NCBI RefSeq assembly: GCF_031884435.1
Contig: NZ_CP134779.1
Span: 1,240,001 to 1,304,000 of the forward strand
Direction of reading: 5' to 3'
Origin: Bosea sp. 685
GTDB taxonomy: Bacteria; Pseudomonadota; Alphaproteobacteria; Rhizobiales; Beijerinckiaceae
DNA length: 64,000 bases
In this document: positions 52,542-63,987 of the stretch, piece after piece
Layout of the letters: each line of letters starts with the position of its first letter
How positions within the stretch are numbered: the stretch's first letter is position 1
Program-made: the position numbers and the translations under genes
The notes under the pieces: model-generated
Told to the model about the DNA's origin: nothing
Database searches by the model: none
What the model saw: the letters and a program-made list of their open reading frames with translations, nothing else

Positions 52542-53456
52542 CTAGCGTCCGGGGCCGCGCGAAGCGGCGATCAGGCTGGCAATGCGCAGCACGCCTTCGC
52601 TTGCCGGCCGGTCCGTGCGATGCAGCGTCAAGGTCCAGCCGACCTTGCGGCAGGCTTCCTTGATCGCGTCGCGATGCGCTTCCAGCCGCTGCCGGTATTC
52701 CTCGCCCCAGGAGCCGGCATCGCCGACCCTGAGCGACAAACCGTCCTCAAGGTCGAAGAGTTCCGCCTGGCCGGTGAAGGGGAAGGTCTCCTCGATCGGA
52801 TCGGCGATCAGCAGGACATGGCCGCGCGCGCCTGATGACGCCATCGTGGCGATGCGCTTGGCCAGCGAGGCAGCCGGGGAAAGACCGTCGGTGATGATGA
52901 TCGCATCGGCCAGACGCGGCAGCGGCGCGTCCGGCGGCAGGTCGGCCTCCGTGCCCTTGGCGTCGACCAGGATCGCCTGCGCCAGCGTTTCGACGATGCG
53001 GCGCGAGGCAAGGGCACGGGTCAGGCCGAGATGGCCGACGCGCTCGCCGCCCTCGACCAGCGTCTCGGCCAGGGCGAAGCCAGCGATGAGCGCGCGATCG
53101 ACCTTGGAAGCGAGCGCCAGGGAGGAGGCAAAACCCATCGAGGCCGAGCGGTCGATCCAGAGCCAGATCGCATGTGAGGCTTCCCATTCGCGTTCGCGCA
53201 CGAAGAGATGGCCGTCACGGGCTGAGCGGCGCCAGTCGATGCGCGAAGCGGATTCGCCTGTGACCAGCGGGCGATATTGCCAGAAGGTCTCGCCGGGGCC
53301 TGCGCGCCTGCGCCCATGGATGCCGTGCACGCTGGCCGAGACCCGTCGCGCCTCCAGGATCAGCCGGGGCAGACGCGCGGCGAGATCGAGCGAAGCGGTG
53401 AGAACCGGCCGAGCCGGTTGGCGTTCGGAGGTCCCGAGAACGCGCATGCGCAGCAT
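52542..53456 (-). CDS. DUF58 domain protein
   Basis: A 304-residue DUF58 protein. The family signature is FWQYRPLVTGESASRIDWRRSARDGHLFVRERE, and a vWA-like core follows (IWLWIDRSASMGFASSL, IIITDGLSPAASL). DUF58 proteins work with MoxR ATPases in folding or activating envelope complexes. It lies 14 bases downstream of moxR and 18 bases upstream of the DUF4159 gene. The start codon could also be the ATG at 53447. Confidence 0.88.
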   Translation of the reverse strand: MLRMRVLGTSERQPARPVLTASLDLAARLPRLILEARRVSASVHGIHGRRRAGPGETFWQYRPLVTGESASRIDWRRSARDGHLFVREREWEASHAIWLWIDRSASMGFASSLALASKVDRALIAGFALAETLVEGGERVGHLGLTRALASRRIVETLAQAILVDAKGTEADLPPDAPLPRLADAIIITDGLSPAASLAKRIATMASSGARGHVLLIADPIEETFPFTGQAELFDLEDGLSLRVGDAGSWGEEYRQRLEAHRDAIKEACRKVGWTLTLHRTDRPASEGVLRIASLIAASRGPGR

Positions 53457-53470
53457 TGTCGTGTCGCCTC

Positions 53471-54493
53471 CTACCCCAACCGTTCCACAAGCCTGGCGAT
53501 GATACCCTCGACGGTTTCGCCATCGGCGCGCGCGGCGAAGGTCAATGCGATGCGGTGCTTCAGCACCGGAATGGCCAGCGCCGCGACATCGTCCACCGAT
53601 GGGGCGAGGCGGCCTTCGACCAGAGCCCTGGCGCGGCAGGCCAGCGTCAGCGACTGGCTGGCGCGGGGCCCCGGGCCCCAGGCAAGCTTGTCGGTGATGG
53701 CGGCGTCGCCGCCCTCGGGCCTGGCCGAGCGCACGAGGTCGAGGATCGCATCGACCACGGTCTCGCCGACCGGCAGGCGCCGTACCAGCCGCTGCGTCGA
53801 CATCAGCGTCTCGGCGGTCATCGCCTGGACGGGCTTGTGCTCGGTGGCGCCGGTGGTTTCGAGCAGGATGCGGCGCTCCGCCTCGCGGTCGGGATAGGCG
53901 ACGTCGATCTCAAGCAGGAAACGGTCGAGCTGGGCCTCGGGCAGGGGGTAGGTGCCCTCCTGTTCGATCGGGTTCTGGGTTGCGAGCACATGGAAGGGGG
54001 CCGGCAGGTCGTAGCGCTCGCCACCGATGGTGACATGGTGCTCCTGCATCGCCTGCAGCAGCGCCGACTGGGTCCGGGGGCTGGCGCGGTTGATCTCGTC
54101 GGCCATCAGCAATTGCGCGAAGACCGGACCCTTGATGAAGCGGAAATGACGCTTGCCCTCCGGGCTCTCATCGAGCACCTCGGAGCCGAGGATGTCGGAG
54201 GGCATCAGGTCCGGTGTGAACTGCACGCGGCGGGCGTTCAGGCCGAGCACCGTGCCCATCGCCTCGACCAGCTTGGTCTTGGCGAGGCCGGGCACGCCGA
54301 CGAGCAGGCCGTGGCCGCCGGCGAGCAGGGTGATGAGCGAGAGATCGACGACCTTCTGCTGGCCGAAGATGACCTGGCCGATTTCCGTGCGCGCCGCGCC
54401 GATGGCGCCGAGCGCGGCCTCGGCCGCCTCGACGATGCCGGTGTCGAGATTGATCGGCGGGTTGCTCTCCGCCGCACGGACTTGCGCCACCAT
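53471..54493 (-). CDS. MoxR-family AAA ATPase
   Basis: A 340-residue AAA+ ATPase of the MoxR type, a chaperone-like ATPase that partners with DUF58 and vWA proteins. The Walker A is GVPGLAKT at residues 66-73, Walker B is MADEINRASPRTQSALLQAM near 130, and sensor motifs include HVLATQNPIEQEGTYPLPEAQLDRF. The ATG at 54493 has a perfect AAGGAG six bases upstream. It is the first gene of the leftward operon, and its promoter would be in the 235-base gap shared with the DUF1285 gene. Confidence 0.93.
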   Translation of the reverse strand: MVAQVRAAESNPPINLDTGIVEAAEAALGAIGAARTEIGQVIFGQQKVVDLSLITLLAGGHGLLVGVPGLAKTKLVEAMGTVLGLNARRVQFTPDLMPSDILGSEVLDESPEGKRHFRFIKGPVFAQLLMADEINRASPRTQSALLQAMQEHHVTIGGERYDLPAPFHVLATQNPIEQEGTYPLPEAQLDRFLLEIDVAYPDREAERRILLETTGATEHKPVQAMTAETLMSTQRLVRRLPVGETVVDAILDLVRSARPEGGDAAITDKLAWGPGPRASQSLTLACRARALVEGRLAPSVDDVAALAIPVLKHRIALTFAARADGETVEGIIARLVERLG

Positions 54494-54728
54494 GTCGATC
54501 TCCTTCACCCTTGTCGTCGCAGCTTGCGTCTTCTTGTCCCGGCGTCTTCGCTTCCGGCCCGTCTTGAACCCACAAGGCCTTGAGCCGTTGAGTGTGGACG
54601 GGTCGCCATGCCGGCTCAAGGGGCCCGATGGCGCAGTGCACATAAACTCCGCTTCACGATTATGTGGAGTTCAAGGCAAAGAACGCGATGCAACCAATAT
54701 GCCGCATGCGGCGCAGCCGGGGTTTTCG

Positions 54729-55319
54729 ATGACAGAATCAGCCTCCGCCATGGACCGGCTGCTGAGTTCGCTGCGCGACGGCAAGAGCCGCGGACTGCCG
54801 CCGGTCGAGCGCTGGAATCCGCCTTTCTGCGGCGATATCGACATGCGCATCGCTGCCGACGGCACCTGGTTCTATCTGGGAACGCCGATCGGACGGCCTG
54901 CTTTGGTCAAGCTTTTCTCTTCCGTTCTGCGTAAGGACGGCGCTGATTACGTTCTCGTGACCCCGGTCGAGAAGGTCGGGATCACGGTCGAGGACGCGCC
55001 TTTCCAGGCCGTCGAGATGGCGGTGGATGGCGAGGGGGAAGGGCGCTCGCTGGCGTTCCGGACGCAGGTCGATGACCTCGTGAGCGCGGGGCCCGGCCAT
55101 GCGATTCGCTTCGAGCGCGCGGCCAAGGGCGGGCTCAAACCCTATATCCACGTCAGGCGCGATCTCTGGGCGCGGGTGACGCGGGCCGTGACCTATGACC
55201 TGCTCGCGCTCGGCGAGGTGCGTGAGGTCGACGGCTTAGCGATGTTCGGCGTGGCTGCTGGCGGTGCGTTCTACCCGGCCGTGCCGGCCAGTGAGATTGA
55301 GGATGGCGAGGCGGAATGA
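54729..55319 (+). CDS. DUF1285 family protein
   Basis: A 196-residue protein of the DUF1285 family, conserved and uncharacterised in proteobacteria. The conserved start is PPVERWNPPFCGDIDMRIAADGTWFYLGTPIGRPALVKLFSSVL with the middle DYVLVTPVEKVGITVEDAPF. It overlaps the CoA-type Nudix gene by four bases, as is usual in this order. Divergent from moxR. Confidence 0.87.
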   Translation: MTESASAMDRLLSSLRDGKSRGLPPVERWNPPFCGDIDMRIAADGTWFYLGTPIGRPALVKLFSSVLRKDGADYVLVTPVEKVGITVEDAPFQAVEMAVDGEGEGRSLAFRTQVDDLVSAGPGHAIRFERAAKGGLKPYIHVRRDLWARVTRAVTYDLLALGEVREVDGLAMFGVAAGGAFYPAVPASEIEDGEAE

Positions 55320-55975
55320 CGGCGTTGAACCTGACAGCGGATGCGTTCGCGGCGCTGGCGCGCGAACGGTTGCGCCACGAGCCGCCTGCGCTTGGCGACC
55401 TCATCAGCCGTTTGCGCGGCGACCATGAGATGCAGCCCGAAGACCTGCAGTCCGAGCCGTTTGCCATGCCCGACGAGGCGACCGTGATACAGGCGGCGGT
55501 GCTGATCGGCATCGTGGCTCGCCCGGAAGGGCCGACTGTGCTGCTGACACGGCGCGCGGCGGCGTTGCGCAGCCATTCCGCGCAGATCGCCTTTCCCGGT
55601 GGGCGGGTCGATGCCGTCGATGGCTCGCCGGTGGTCACGGCGCTGCGCGAGGCGGAAGAGGAGATCGGCCTGCCGCGCCAGCAGGTGCGGACGCTCGGCT
55701 TTCTCGACGCCTATCTGACCGGCACCGGCTATCGCATCGTGCCGGTGGTCGCGCTGATCGAGCCGCCATTCTCGCTGACGATCAACCGGCATGAGGTCGA
55801 TGAAGCCTTCGAGACGCCGCTCGCCTTTCTGCTCGACCCCGCCAATCACCATCGCGAGGGACGCCTGTGGGAGGGCCGCCATCGCACCTACTATGCGATG
55901 CCGTTCGGGGATCACTATATCTGGGGTGCAACCGCTGGCATGATCCGCAACCTTTACGAACGGCTCGCCGGCTGA
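55316..55975 (+). CDS. CoA pyrophosphatase-type Nudix hydrolase
   Basis: A 219-residue Nudix hydrolase of the CoA diphosphatase group, which cleaves coenzyme A or oxidised CoA to 4'-phosphopantetheine and ADP. The group marker LLTRRAAALRSHSAQIAFPGG precedes the Nudix box (GGRVDAVDGSPVV, then REAEEEIG). The neighbours DUF1285, DUF6111 and the CCA-adding enzyme form one compact rightward unit. Confidence 0.88.
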   Translation: MTALNLTADAFAALARERLRHEPPALGDLISRLRGDHEMQPEDLQSEPFAMPDEATVIQAAVLIGIVARPEGPTVLLTRRAAALRSHSAQIAFPGGRVDAVDGSPVVTALREAEEEIGLPRQQVRTLGFLDAYLTGTGYRIVPVVALIEPPFSLTINRHEVDEAFETPLAFLLDPANHHREGRLWEGRHRTYYAMPFGDHYIWGATAGMIRNLYERLAG

Positions 55976-55996
55976 CCTGACTGGGAAGAAACGCCG

Positions 55997-56254
55997 ATGC
56001 TGCGTTCGCTGATCGAGGAGTTCCTGCTCTTCGTCCTGCCTTTCTGCGCCTTTGCGGCTTATCTCGTGCTCAGGCGGCGCAATCCGTTCGATGTCGAGCA
56101 TTGGAGCCCGCATCTGTTCCGGCTCTCTGTATTGGGGCTTGCCCTGGGTATCGCCTTCTTCTTCGTCGCCGGATGGATCGCGCCGCGCAACCGGGGCGCC
56201 TATGAGCCGCCGCATATGGAAAACGGCGAGCTTGTACCGGGACGGTTCAAATGA
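55997..56254 (+). CDS. DUF6111 family small membrane protein
   Basis: An 85-residue membrane protein with two hydrophobic helices (LIEEFLLFVLPFCAFAAYLV and LSVLGLALGIAFFFVAGWIA) and a polar tail ending PHMENGELVPGRFK, matching DUF6111 of alphaproteobacteria. Its function is unknown. Its stop overlaps the CCA-adding enzyme gene by four bases. Confidence 0.85.
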   Translation: MLRSLIEEFLLFVLPFCAFAAYLVLRRRNPFDVEHWSPHLFRLSVLGLALGIAFFFVAGWIAPRNRGAYEPPHMENGELVPGRFK

Positions 56255-57504
56255 ACGATGCGGCGACAAGGCGGATCGCGGCCTTCCTGGCGCGGCCCGC
56301 CGTTGCCGCCGTGCTCGCGGCGCTGAACCCTAAGGACGAGGAGACCCGCATCATCGGCGGGGCCGTCAGGAATCTTCTGCTCGATGAGCCCGTCGGCGAT
56401 GTCGATCTCGCCACCACGGCGCTGCCGCAAGAGACGATCCGGCTTGGGCGAGCGGCAGGCTATAAGGCGGTTCCGACCGGCCTCGAGCATGGGACGGTGA
56501 CGCTCGTCCGCGACGGGGCGAGCTTCGAGGTGACGACGCTCAGGCGCGATGTCGAGACCGATGGGCGCCGCGCCAAGGTCGCCTTCGGGCGCGACTTCGC
56601 TGAGGATGCGCTGCGGCGCGATTTCACCATCAACGCGCTGGGCCTTGATCGGCATGGCGGCCTTCACGACTATGGCGAGGGGCTGGCGGATCTCGCCGCG
56701 CGGCGCATCCGTTTCATCGGTGATCCGGCCGAGCGCATCCGCGAGGATTACCTGCGCATCCTGCGCTTCTTCCGGTTTCATGCCCGCTATGGACATGGGG
56801 GCCCCGATCCGTTGGGGCTCGCGGCCTGCATCTTGGGGCGCGCAGGGCTGGAGGGGCTGTCGCGGGAGCGCGTGCGGGCTGAGTTGCTGAAGCTGCTGGT
56901 CGCGCCCGGCGCGGTCGGTGCCGTCACAGCGATGGCCAGAGCGGGGCTGTTGATGCCGCTCATCGGCGGCGTGCCCTATCTGTCGCGTTTTGCGGCGACC
57001 GTGGGTGGGGATGCGGAGGCGGGAAGGGAGGCGCAGCTCTGCCCTACCTTCCGGCTGGCGGCTCTGGCTGTCGCTGTCGGCGAGGACGCGCTCCGGCTGC
57101 GCGAGCGGTTGCGCCTCTCGAATGAGGAGTTCGACAGGGTCGAGCGCATCGCGGCTGCGCTTGAGGCGCTATCGGGGCGTGCCGTTTCGCCGACGATCGC
57201 AACCTTGCGTCGCTTGGCGCAGCGGATTGGTGCCGATGCCGTGGCCGCAGGGCTCGTCCTCCTCACGGCGAGTGCCGGAGAGCTGAGGGGGGAGGAAGCG
57301 CAGGCGCTGATCGCCGATCTCGACCGGACGCCGCCTTTCCTGCCGAGCGGTCGAGACGTGCTGGCCTGTGGCGTCCCGGCGGGGCCAAAGGTCGGGCGGG
57401 TGTTGGAGGCGGCGCGGAGCGCCTGGATAGAGGCGGGGTGCCCGGCCGGACAGGTGGAGCAGGCGGCTTTCGTCTATCGCGCGATCTCCGCCCTAGCCGG
57501 CTAG
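56251..57504 (+). CDS. CCA tRNA nucleotidyltransferase
   Basis: A 417-residue polymerase-beta-type enzyme that adds or repairs the CCA end of tRNA. The head has IIGGAVRNLLLDEPVGDVDLATTAL with the metal-binding Asp pair (DVD) and the B motif VTTLRRDVETDGRRAKVAFG. The neck motif is RRDFTINALGLD and the nucleotide-recognition region is DPAERIREDYLRILRFFRFH. It overlaps the DUF6111 gene by four bases. It is the essential end of the rightward unit and converges with hemF, one base apart. Confidence 0.92.
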   Translation: MNDAATRRIAAFLARPAVAAVLAALNPKDEETRIIGGAVRNLLLDEPVGDVDLATTALPQETIRLGRAAGYKAVPTGLEHGTVTLVRDGASFEVTTLRRDVETDGRRAKVAFGRDFAEDALRRDFTINALGLDRHGGLHDYGEGLADLAARRIRFIGDPAERIREDYLRILRFFRFHARYGHGGPDPLGLAACILGRAGLEGLSRERVRAELLKLLVAPGAVGAVTAMARAGLLMPLIGGVPYLSRFAATVGGDAEAGREAQLCPTFRLAALAVAVGEDALRLRERLRLSNEEFDRVERIAAALEALSGRAVSPTIATLRRLAQRIGADAVAAGLVLLTASAGELRGEEAQALIADLDRTPPFLPSGRDVLACGVPAGPKVGRVLEAARSAWIEAGCPAGQVEQAAFVYRAISALAG

Positions 57505-57505
57505 C

Positions 57506-58429
57506 TCACGGCCATCGGACGGTCGGCGGCAGCGATGAGAGGATCGAGTCGACATTGCCGCCGGTCTTCAGCCCGAAGATCGTGCCGCGGTCATAGAGCA
57601 GGTTGAACTCGACATAGCGGCCGCGCCGGACCTGCTGCTCGTGGCGGTCTTCTTCCGTCCAGGGCGTCGCCATATTGGCGCGCAGGATGGCGGGATAGGC
57701 GCCGAGAAAGGCTTCGCCGACCGCTTGCGTGAAGGCGAAATCGCCCTCCGGTTCGCCCGACCAGACATAGTCGTAGAAGATGCCGCCGATGCCGCGCGGC
57801 TCGTTGCGATGCTTCAGGAAGAAATACTCGTCGCACCATTGCTTGAAGCGGGGATAGTCGGCGATGGGCGCGAAGCGCTCGCAAGGGGCGCGCATCGCGG
57901 CGTGGAAGGCGATCGCATCCGGGTCTTCCTGCGAGCGTCGTCGGACCAGGACCGGGGTGAGGTCCGCGCCGCCGCCGAACCAGGGTTTCGTCGTCACCAC
58001 GAAGCGCGTGTTCATGTGCACGGTCGGCGCATGCGGATTCCAGGGATGGGCGATCAGCGAGACGCCCGTCGCATGGAAGCGCGGATCCTCGGAGGCGCCC
58101 GGGATCTGGCCGGCGAATTCAGGCTGGAAGGTGCCATGGACGGTCGAAACATGGACGCCGACCTTCTCGAAGACGCGACCCTGCATCACCGACATGACGC
58201 CGCCGCCACCCTCAGTGCCGTCATGATTCCTGCGCTGCCAGGGCGTGCGCACGAAGCGTCCCGGGGTCGAGGCCTCGGGCGGGAAAGGGCCGGTCGCCTC
58301 GTCCTCGATCGCCTCGAACGCGGTGCAGATACGGTCGCGCAGGCTGGCGAACCAGGTGGCCGCGCGCGGCTTCATGGCTTCGGCGAACGCGATCGATTCC
58401 GCCAGGGTTTCAGCCTCGTATTCGGTCAT
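57506..58429 (-). CDS. hemF: Aerobic coproporphyrinogen III oxidase
   Basis: A 307-residue oxygen-dependent oxidase that converts coproporphyrinogen III to protoporphyrinogen IX in haem synthesis. Conserved segments are [54 protein letters not shown] and [20 protein letters not shown]. The ATG at 58429 is preferred over a GTG at 58438. It overlaps the end of trmL by 20 bases and is translated in the same direction, so the pair is probably co-transcribed. Confidence 0.95.
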   Translation of the reverse strand: MTEYEAETLAESIAFAEAMKPRAATWFASLRDRICTAFEAIEDEATGPFPPEASTPGRFVRTPWQRRNHDGTEGGGGVMSVMQGRVFEKVGVHVSTVHGTFQPEFAGQIPGASEDPRFHATGVSLIAHPWNPHAPTVHMNTRFVVTTKPWFGGGADLTPVLVRRRSQEDPDAIAFHAAMRAPCERFAPIADYPRFKQWCDEYFFLKHRNEPRGIGGIFYDYVWSGEPEGDFAFTQAVGEAFLGAYPAILRANMATPWTEEDRHEQQVRRGRYVEFNLLYDRGTIFGLKTGGNVDSILSSLPPTVRWP

Positions 58430-58955
58430 GCTCGTCACCGTCGTCGCAGGATTTCATCAAAGAGGAGAGGGTTCCCCGCGCCGTTTCTGGCGATGGCGTT
58501 GGATAGCCACCGACCTGCCGCAAGGCTTCGCCCAGAACGATGGCGGCCGCAACCGCGACGTTGAGCGAGCGCAAGCCGGAGCGCATCGGCACATGCACGC
58601 TCGCCTCGGCCGCCGCATAGACCTCCGGCAGGACGCCGGCCGACTCCCGCCCGACCATGACGATGTCGCCCGGCTGGAAGGCGAAGGCAGTGTGCGTGTT
58701 CGCGCCGTCGGTCTCGGCCAGGATCAGGCGGTGGCCGGCCGCCCGCCGCCAGGCGTCGAAGGCGGCGAAGGAATCATGGCGCGCGATCGCGGCGCGTTCG
58801 AGATAATCCATGCCCGAGCGCCGGAAATGCCGATCCGAGACGTCGAACGCCGCGGGCTCGACGATGTCGACCGTGACGCCGAGACAGGCGCAAAGCCGGA
58901 TCATCGTGCCGGCATTCTGCGGGATGTCGGGCTGGTAGAGGGCAAGGCGCAACAT
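58410..58955 (-). CDS. trmL: tRNA (cytidine(34)-2'-O)-methyltransferase TrmL
   Basis: A 181-residue SPOUT methyltransferase that methylates the ribose of the wobble base in some leucine tRNAs. The start [34 protein letters not shown], the knot motif [20 protein letters not shown] and [17 protein letters not shown] are all typical. The ATG at 58955 gives the usual N-terminus; two upstream in-frame ATGs would add 4 or 10 residues. It overlaps hemF. Confidence 0.9.
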   Translation of the reverse strand: MLRLALYQPDIPQNAGTMIRLCACLGVTVDIVEPAAFDVSDRHFRRSGMDYLERAAIARHDSFAAFDAWRRAAGHRLILAETDGANTHTAFAFQPGDIVMVGRESAGVLPEVYAAAEASVHVPMRSGLRSLNVAVAAAIVLGEALRQVGGYPTPSPETARGTLSSLMKSCDDGDEHDRIRG

Positions 58956-59073
58956 GGCTGCTGTCATGGGCTGGCGGCGCGACATGCGTCAAGGACGCTG
59001 GCCTTTGCCGCGAGCACGTCCCATATCGGTTCAAGATTTCGACGCCAATCCGGCCCAAAGGAGCGGGCACACC

Positions 59074-60939
<1,866 letters not shown>

Positions 60940-61085
60940 GGCTGCGCGCCGTCGCCTCCAGCCGCGCTTCGCAAGAGGGTGGGGCGAGCGCACTGCAACA
61001 GTAGACTTCGTCCAAACTGCATGCCAAAGAGCGCGACAGTGACGTGCCGTCGCATTGCGGCGGTAACGGGACGCCCGTAAGACCG

Positions 61086-61119
61086 GATTCAGGCGATAAT
61101 TTCGAGTCATTCCAGACTC
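61086..61119 (+). promoter_or_regulatory. Cluster of three GANTC sites upstream of petA
   Basis: GATTC (61086), GAGTC (61104) and GACTC (61115) occur in 34 bases. The last two form a CGAGTC/GACTCG inverted repeat. This lies 43-76 bases before the petA start and could be a CcrM-methylation-sensitive promoter; that is inference. The remainder of the 222-base gap holds nothing else I recognise. Confidence 0.35.
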
Positions 61120-61161
61120 GGATGAATTGCCGGGCCAGAGCGACTTGCAGAGGATTGGATC

Positions 61162-61713
61162 GTGGCGCACGCGACCGATACGACATCGACCGAAACCACT
61201 CGCCGCGACTTCCTCATTCTAGCGACCGGCGCGGCCGGCGTAGTCGGCTTGGGCGCCGTTGTCGTGCCGCTGGTCAGCCAGCTTGCCCCCGACGCGCAGA
61301 CGATCGCCGCCGGCGCGCCCATCGACGTCGATCTGGCGCCCGTGGCCGAAGGGCAGGGCATCAAGGTGACGTGGCGCGGCCAGATCATCTTCATCCGCAA
61401 TCGCACCAAGAAGGAAATCGACGAGGCGCTTGCCGTCGATATCACCACGCTCCGCGACCCGCAGACCGACCAGGCGCGGACCAAGCCGGGTCACGAGAAA
61501 TATCTCATCGTCTACGGCAAGTGCACCCATCTGGGCTGCATTCCCTCGGGCACCGCCTCGGGCGAGCCGAAGGGCGACTATGACGGCTGGGTCTGCCCCT
61601 GCCACGGCTCGCACTACGATTCCTCTGGCCGTATCCGACGCGGTCCCGCGCCGCTGAACCTGGGGCTGCCGCCCTATGCGTTCACGACTGACACCAAGAT
61701 CAAGATCGGCTGA
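61162..61713 (+). CDS. petA: Ubiquinol-cytochrome c reductase Rieske iron-sulfur subunit
   Basis: A 183-residue Rieske protein of the cytochrome bc1 complex. It has a Tat-like, uncleaved membrane anchor ([20 protein letters not shown]) and the 2Fe-2S ligands Cys121/His123 (CTHLGC) and Cys145/His148 (CPCHGS), with Cys126 and Cys147 for the disulfide. It receives electrons from ubiquinol and passes them to cytochrome c1. It starts with GTG at 61162 and heads the rightward petABC operon. Confidence 0.95.
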   Translation: MAHATDTTSTETTRRDFLILATGAAGVVGLGAVVVPLVSQLAPDAQTIAAGAPIDVDLAPVAEGQGIKVTWRGQIIFIRNRTKKEIDEALAVDITTLRDPQTDQARTKPGHEKYLIVYGKCTHLGCIPSGTASGEPKGDYDGWVCPCHGSHYDSSGRIRRGPAPLNLGLPPYAFTTDTKIKIG

Positions 61714-61769
61714 CACATGCGCAGCCTGTCGCCTTACCTCGAATACGAGACAGCCCCGAGGCATTCCTC

Positions 61770-63053
61770 ATGAGTGGTCATAGCTCCTACGTTCCGAAGT
61801 CGGGCATCGAACGCTGGCTGGATGTGCGCCTGCCGATCGTGCGGCTGCTGCATGATTCGGCCGTGTCCTACCCGACGCCGCGGAACCTGAATTATTTCTG
61901 GACCTTCGGCGGCATCCTGACCTTCATGCTGGTGGCGCAGATCGTCACCGGCATCATCCTGGCGATGCACTACACGCCGCTGTCGAGCGTTGCGTTCAAT
62001 TCCGTCGAGCACATCATGCGCGATGTGAACTATGGCTGGCTGCTGCGCTACCTGCACGCCAACGGCGCTTCGATGTTCTTCGTCGCCGTCTATGTCCACA
62101 TCTTCCGCGGGCTCTATTACGGCTCCTACAAGGCGCCCCGCGAGGTGCTCTGGATCCTCGGCGTGATCATCTTCCTGCTGATGATGGCGACCGCCTTCAT
62201 GGGCTACGTCCTGCCCTGGGGCCAGATGTCGTTCTGGGGTGCGACGGTCATCACCAACCTGTTCTCGGCGCTGCCGGTCATCGGCGAGACGATCGTGGCC
62301 TTCCTCTGGGGCGGTTATTCGGTCGACAATCCAACGCTGAACCGCTTCTTCTCGCTGCACTACCTGCTGCCGTTCATGATCTTCGGCGTAGTGATCCTGC
62401 ACATCTGGGCGCTGCATGTCGTCGGGCAGAACAACCCGACTGGCGTCGAGGTCAAGAACGTCGCCAAGGACACCGTGCCGTTCACGCCCTATGCGACGAT
62501 CAAGGACATCTTCGCGATGGTGTGCTTCACCTTCGTGTTCTCCTATTTCGTCTTCTACCAGCCCAATTTCATGGGCCATGCCGATAACTACATCCCGGCC
62601 AACCCGTCGGTGACGCCGCTGCATATCGTGCCGGAATGGTACTTCCTGCCGTTCTACGCGATCCTGCGCGCCATCCCCGACAAGCTCGGCGGCGTGGTCG
62701 CCATGGGCTCGGCCATCGTGGTGCTCGCCTTCCTGCCCTGGATCGACACCTCCAAGGTCAAGTCGATGAGCTATCGCCCGATCGCGCGGCAGCTCTTCTG
62801 GGCCTTCGTGGCGGTCTGCATCGGCCTCGGCTATCTCGGCGCCATGCCGGCCGAGGGCGGCTATGTCACCGCCTCGCAGATCTTCACGGTGCTGTATTTC
62901 GGCTTCTTCGTCGCCCTGTTCATCATCGGCCTGTTCGAGCGGCCACAGCCGCTACCGAGTTCGATCGCCGACTCCGTGCTGGACACGCTGAAGGGTGGCT
63001 CGGGAGCGCGCCTGGCCACCGCCACCGCTTCAGAACCGAACGCCAAGGGCTGA
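61770..63053 (+). CDS. petB: Cytochrome b subunit of the bc1 complex
   Basis: A 427-residue polytopic membrane protein, the b-type di-haem subunit that oxidises ubiquinol at Qo and reduces it at Qi. The N-terminal [62 protein letters not shown] and the Qo motif [13 protein letters not shown] are present. It follows petA by 56 bases. A C-terminal Ala/Thr tail (about 20 residues) is specific to the lineage. Confidence 0.96.
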   Translation: MSGHSSYVPKSGIERWLDVRLPIVRLLHDSAVSYPTPRNLNYFWTFGGILTFMLVAQIVTGIILAMHYTPLSSVAFNSVEHIMRDVNYGWLLRYLHANGASMFFVAVYVHIFRGLYYGSYKAPREVLWILGVIIFLLMMATAFMGYVLPWGQMSFWGATVITNLFSALPVIGETIVAFLWGGYSVDNPTLNRFFSLHYLLPFMIFGVVILHIWALHVVGQNNPTGVEVKNVAKDTVPFTPYATIKDIFAMVCFTFVFSYFVFYQPNFMGHADNYIPANPSVTPLHIVPEWYFLPFYAILRAIPDKLGGVVAMGSAIVVLAFLPWIDTSKVKSMSYRPIARQLFWAFVAVCIGLGYLGAMPAEGGYVTASQIFTVLYFGFFVALFIIGLFERPQPLPSSIADSVLDTLKGGSGARLATATASEPNAKG

Positions 63054-63060
63054 CGAAACC

Positions 63061-63942
63061 ATGACGACCACTTCGTTTCGCCTGGCTTTCGCCGGCCTCG
63101 CTGCGGGCCTCTCGCTCTCCCTGACGATCTCGTCGGCGCTCGCCGCCGAAGGGCGCGTCGAGCCGCCGGCGCAGCGCTGGTCCTTCTCCGGGCCTATCGG
63201 CAAGTTCGACCGCGCCCAGCTGCAGCGCGGCTTCAAGGTGGTGAAGGAAGTCTGCGCCAACTGCCATTCGATGAACCTGATCCCGCTGCGCACGCTCGCA
63301 CAGCCTGGTGGCCCGGAGTTCACGACCGGCCAGGTGGCGGCGTTGGCTGCGACCTATACGGTCAAGGACGGGCCCAACGAGCAGGGCGAGATGTTCGATC
63401 GGCTGGGCCGCCCCGCTGACCGGTTCCCATCGCCTTTCCCGAACGAACAGGCTGCTCGCGCGGCCAATGGCGGCGCCTACCCGCCGGATTTCTCGGTGCT
63501 GGCCAAGGCGCGCACCTATGAGCGCGGCTTCCCGCGCTTCATCTTCGACATCTTCACCCAATATCAGGAGCAGGGGCCCGACTACATCCATGCCCTGCTG
63601 ACCGGCTACAAGGATGCGCCGCAGGGCTTCCCGCCGCTGCAGCCAGGGCAGAACTACAACGAGTACATGCCCGGCCATCTGATCGCGATGCCCAAGCCGA
63701 TTTCGGACGGGCAGGTCGAGTATCCCAAGGGGCCGGACGGTAAGTCACCAGTGCCGGAGACAGTCGATCAGTATGCCAAGGATGTCTCGGCCTTCATGGT
63801 CTGGATGGCCGAGCCGCATCTCGAGACACGCAAGCGTATCGGATTGCAGGTGATGGCCTTCCTGCTGATCTTCGCGGGGCTGCTCTACTACACCAAGAAG
63901 AAGGTCTGGGCGCGCATGCCCGACGGTTCGCCGCTTCACTGA
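63061..63942 (+). CDS. petC: Cytochrome c1
   Basis: A 293-residue membrane-anchored c-type cytochrome of the bc1 complex. It has a signal peptide (cleavage near ALAAE), haem attachment Cys65-x-x-Cys68-His69 (VCANCHS), the conserved ARTYERGFPRF, the axial Met side in PGHLIAMPKPISD, and a C-terminal anchor helix (LQVMAFLLIFAGLLYYTKKK). The ATG is seven bases after the petB stop. A terminator follows. Confidence 0.95.
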   Translation: MTTTSFRLAFAGLAAGLSLSLTISSALAAEGRVEPPAQRWSFSGPIGKFDRAQLQRGFKVVKEVCANCHSMNLIPLRTLAQPGGPEFTTGQVAALAATYTVKDGPNEQGEMFDRLGRPADRFPSPFPNEQAARAANGGAYPPDFSVLAKARTYERGFPRFIFDIFTQYQEQGPDYIHALLTGYKDAPQGFPPLQPGQNYNEYMPGHLIAMPKPISDGQVEYPKGPDGKSPVPETVDQYAKDVSAFMVWMAEPHLETRKRIGLQVMAFLLIFAGLLYYTKKKVWARMPDGSPLH

Positions 63943-63962
63943 GCGGTCCGCGACAATCAGGA

Positions 63963-63987
63963 AAGGCCCCGGTGACGGGGCCTTTTT
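63963..63987 (+). terminator. Rho-independent terminator of petABC
   Basis: The stem AAGGCCCC/GGGGCCTT (63963-63970, 63977-63984) with a GGTGAC loop is followed by a T run. It begins 20 bases after the petC stop. Confidence 0.92.
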
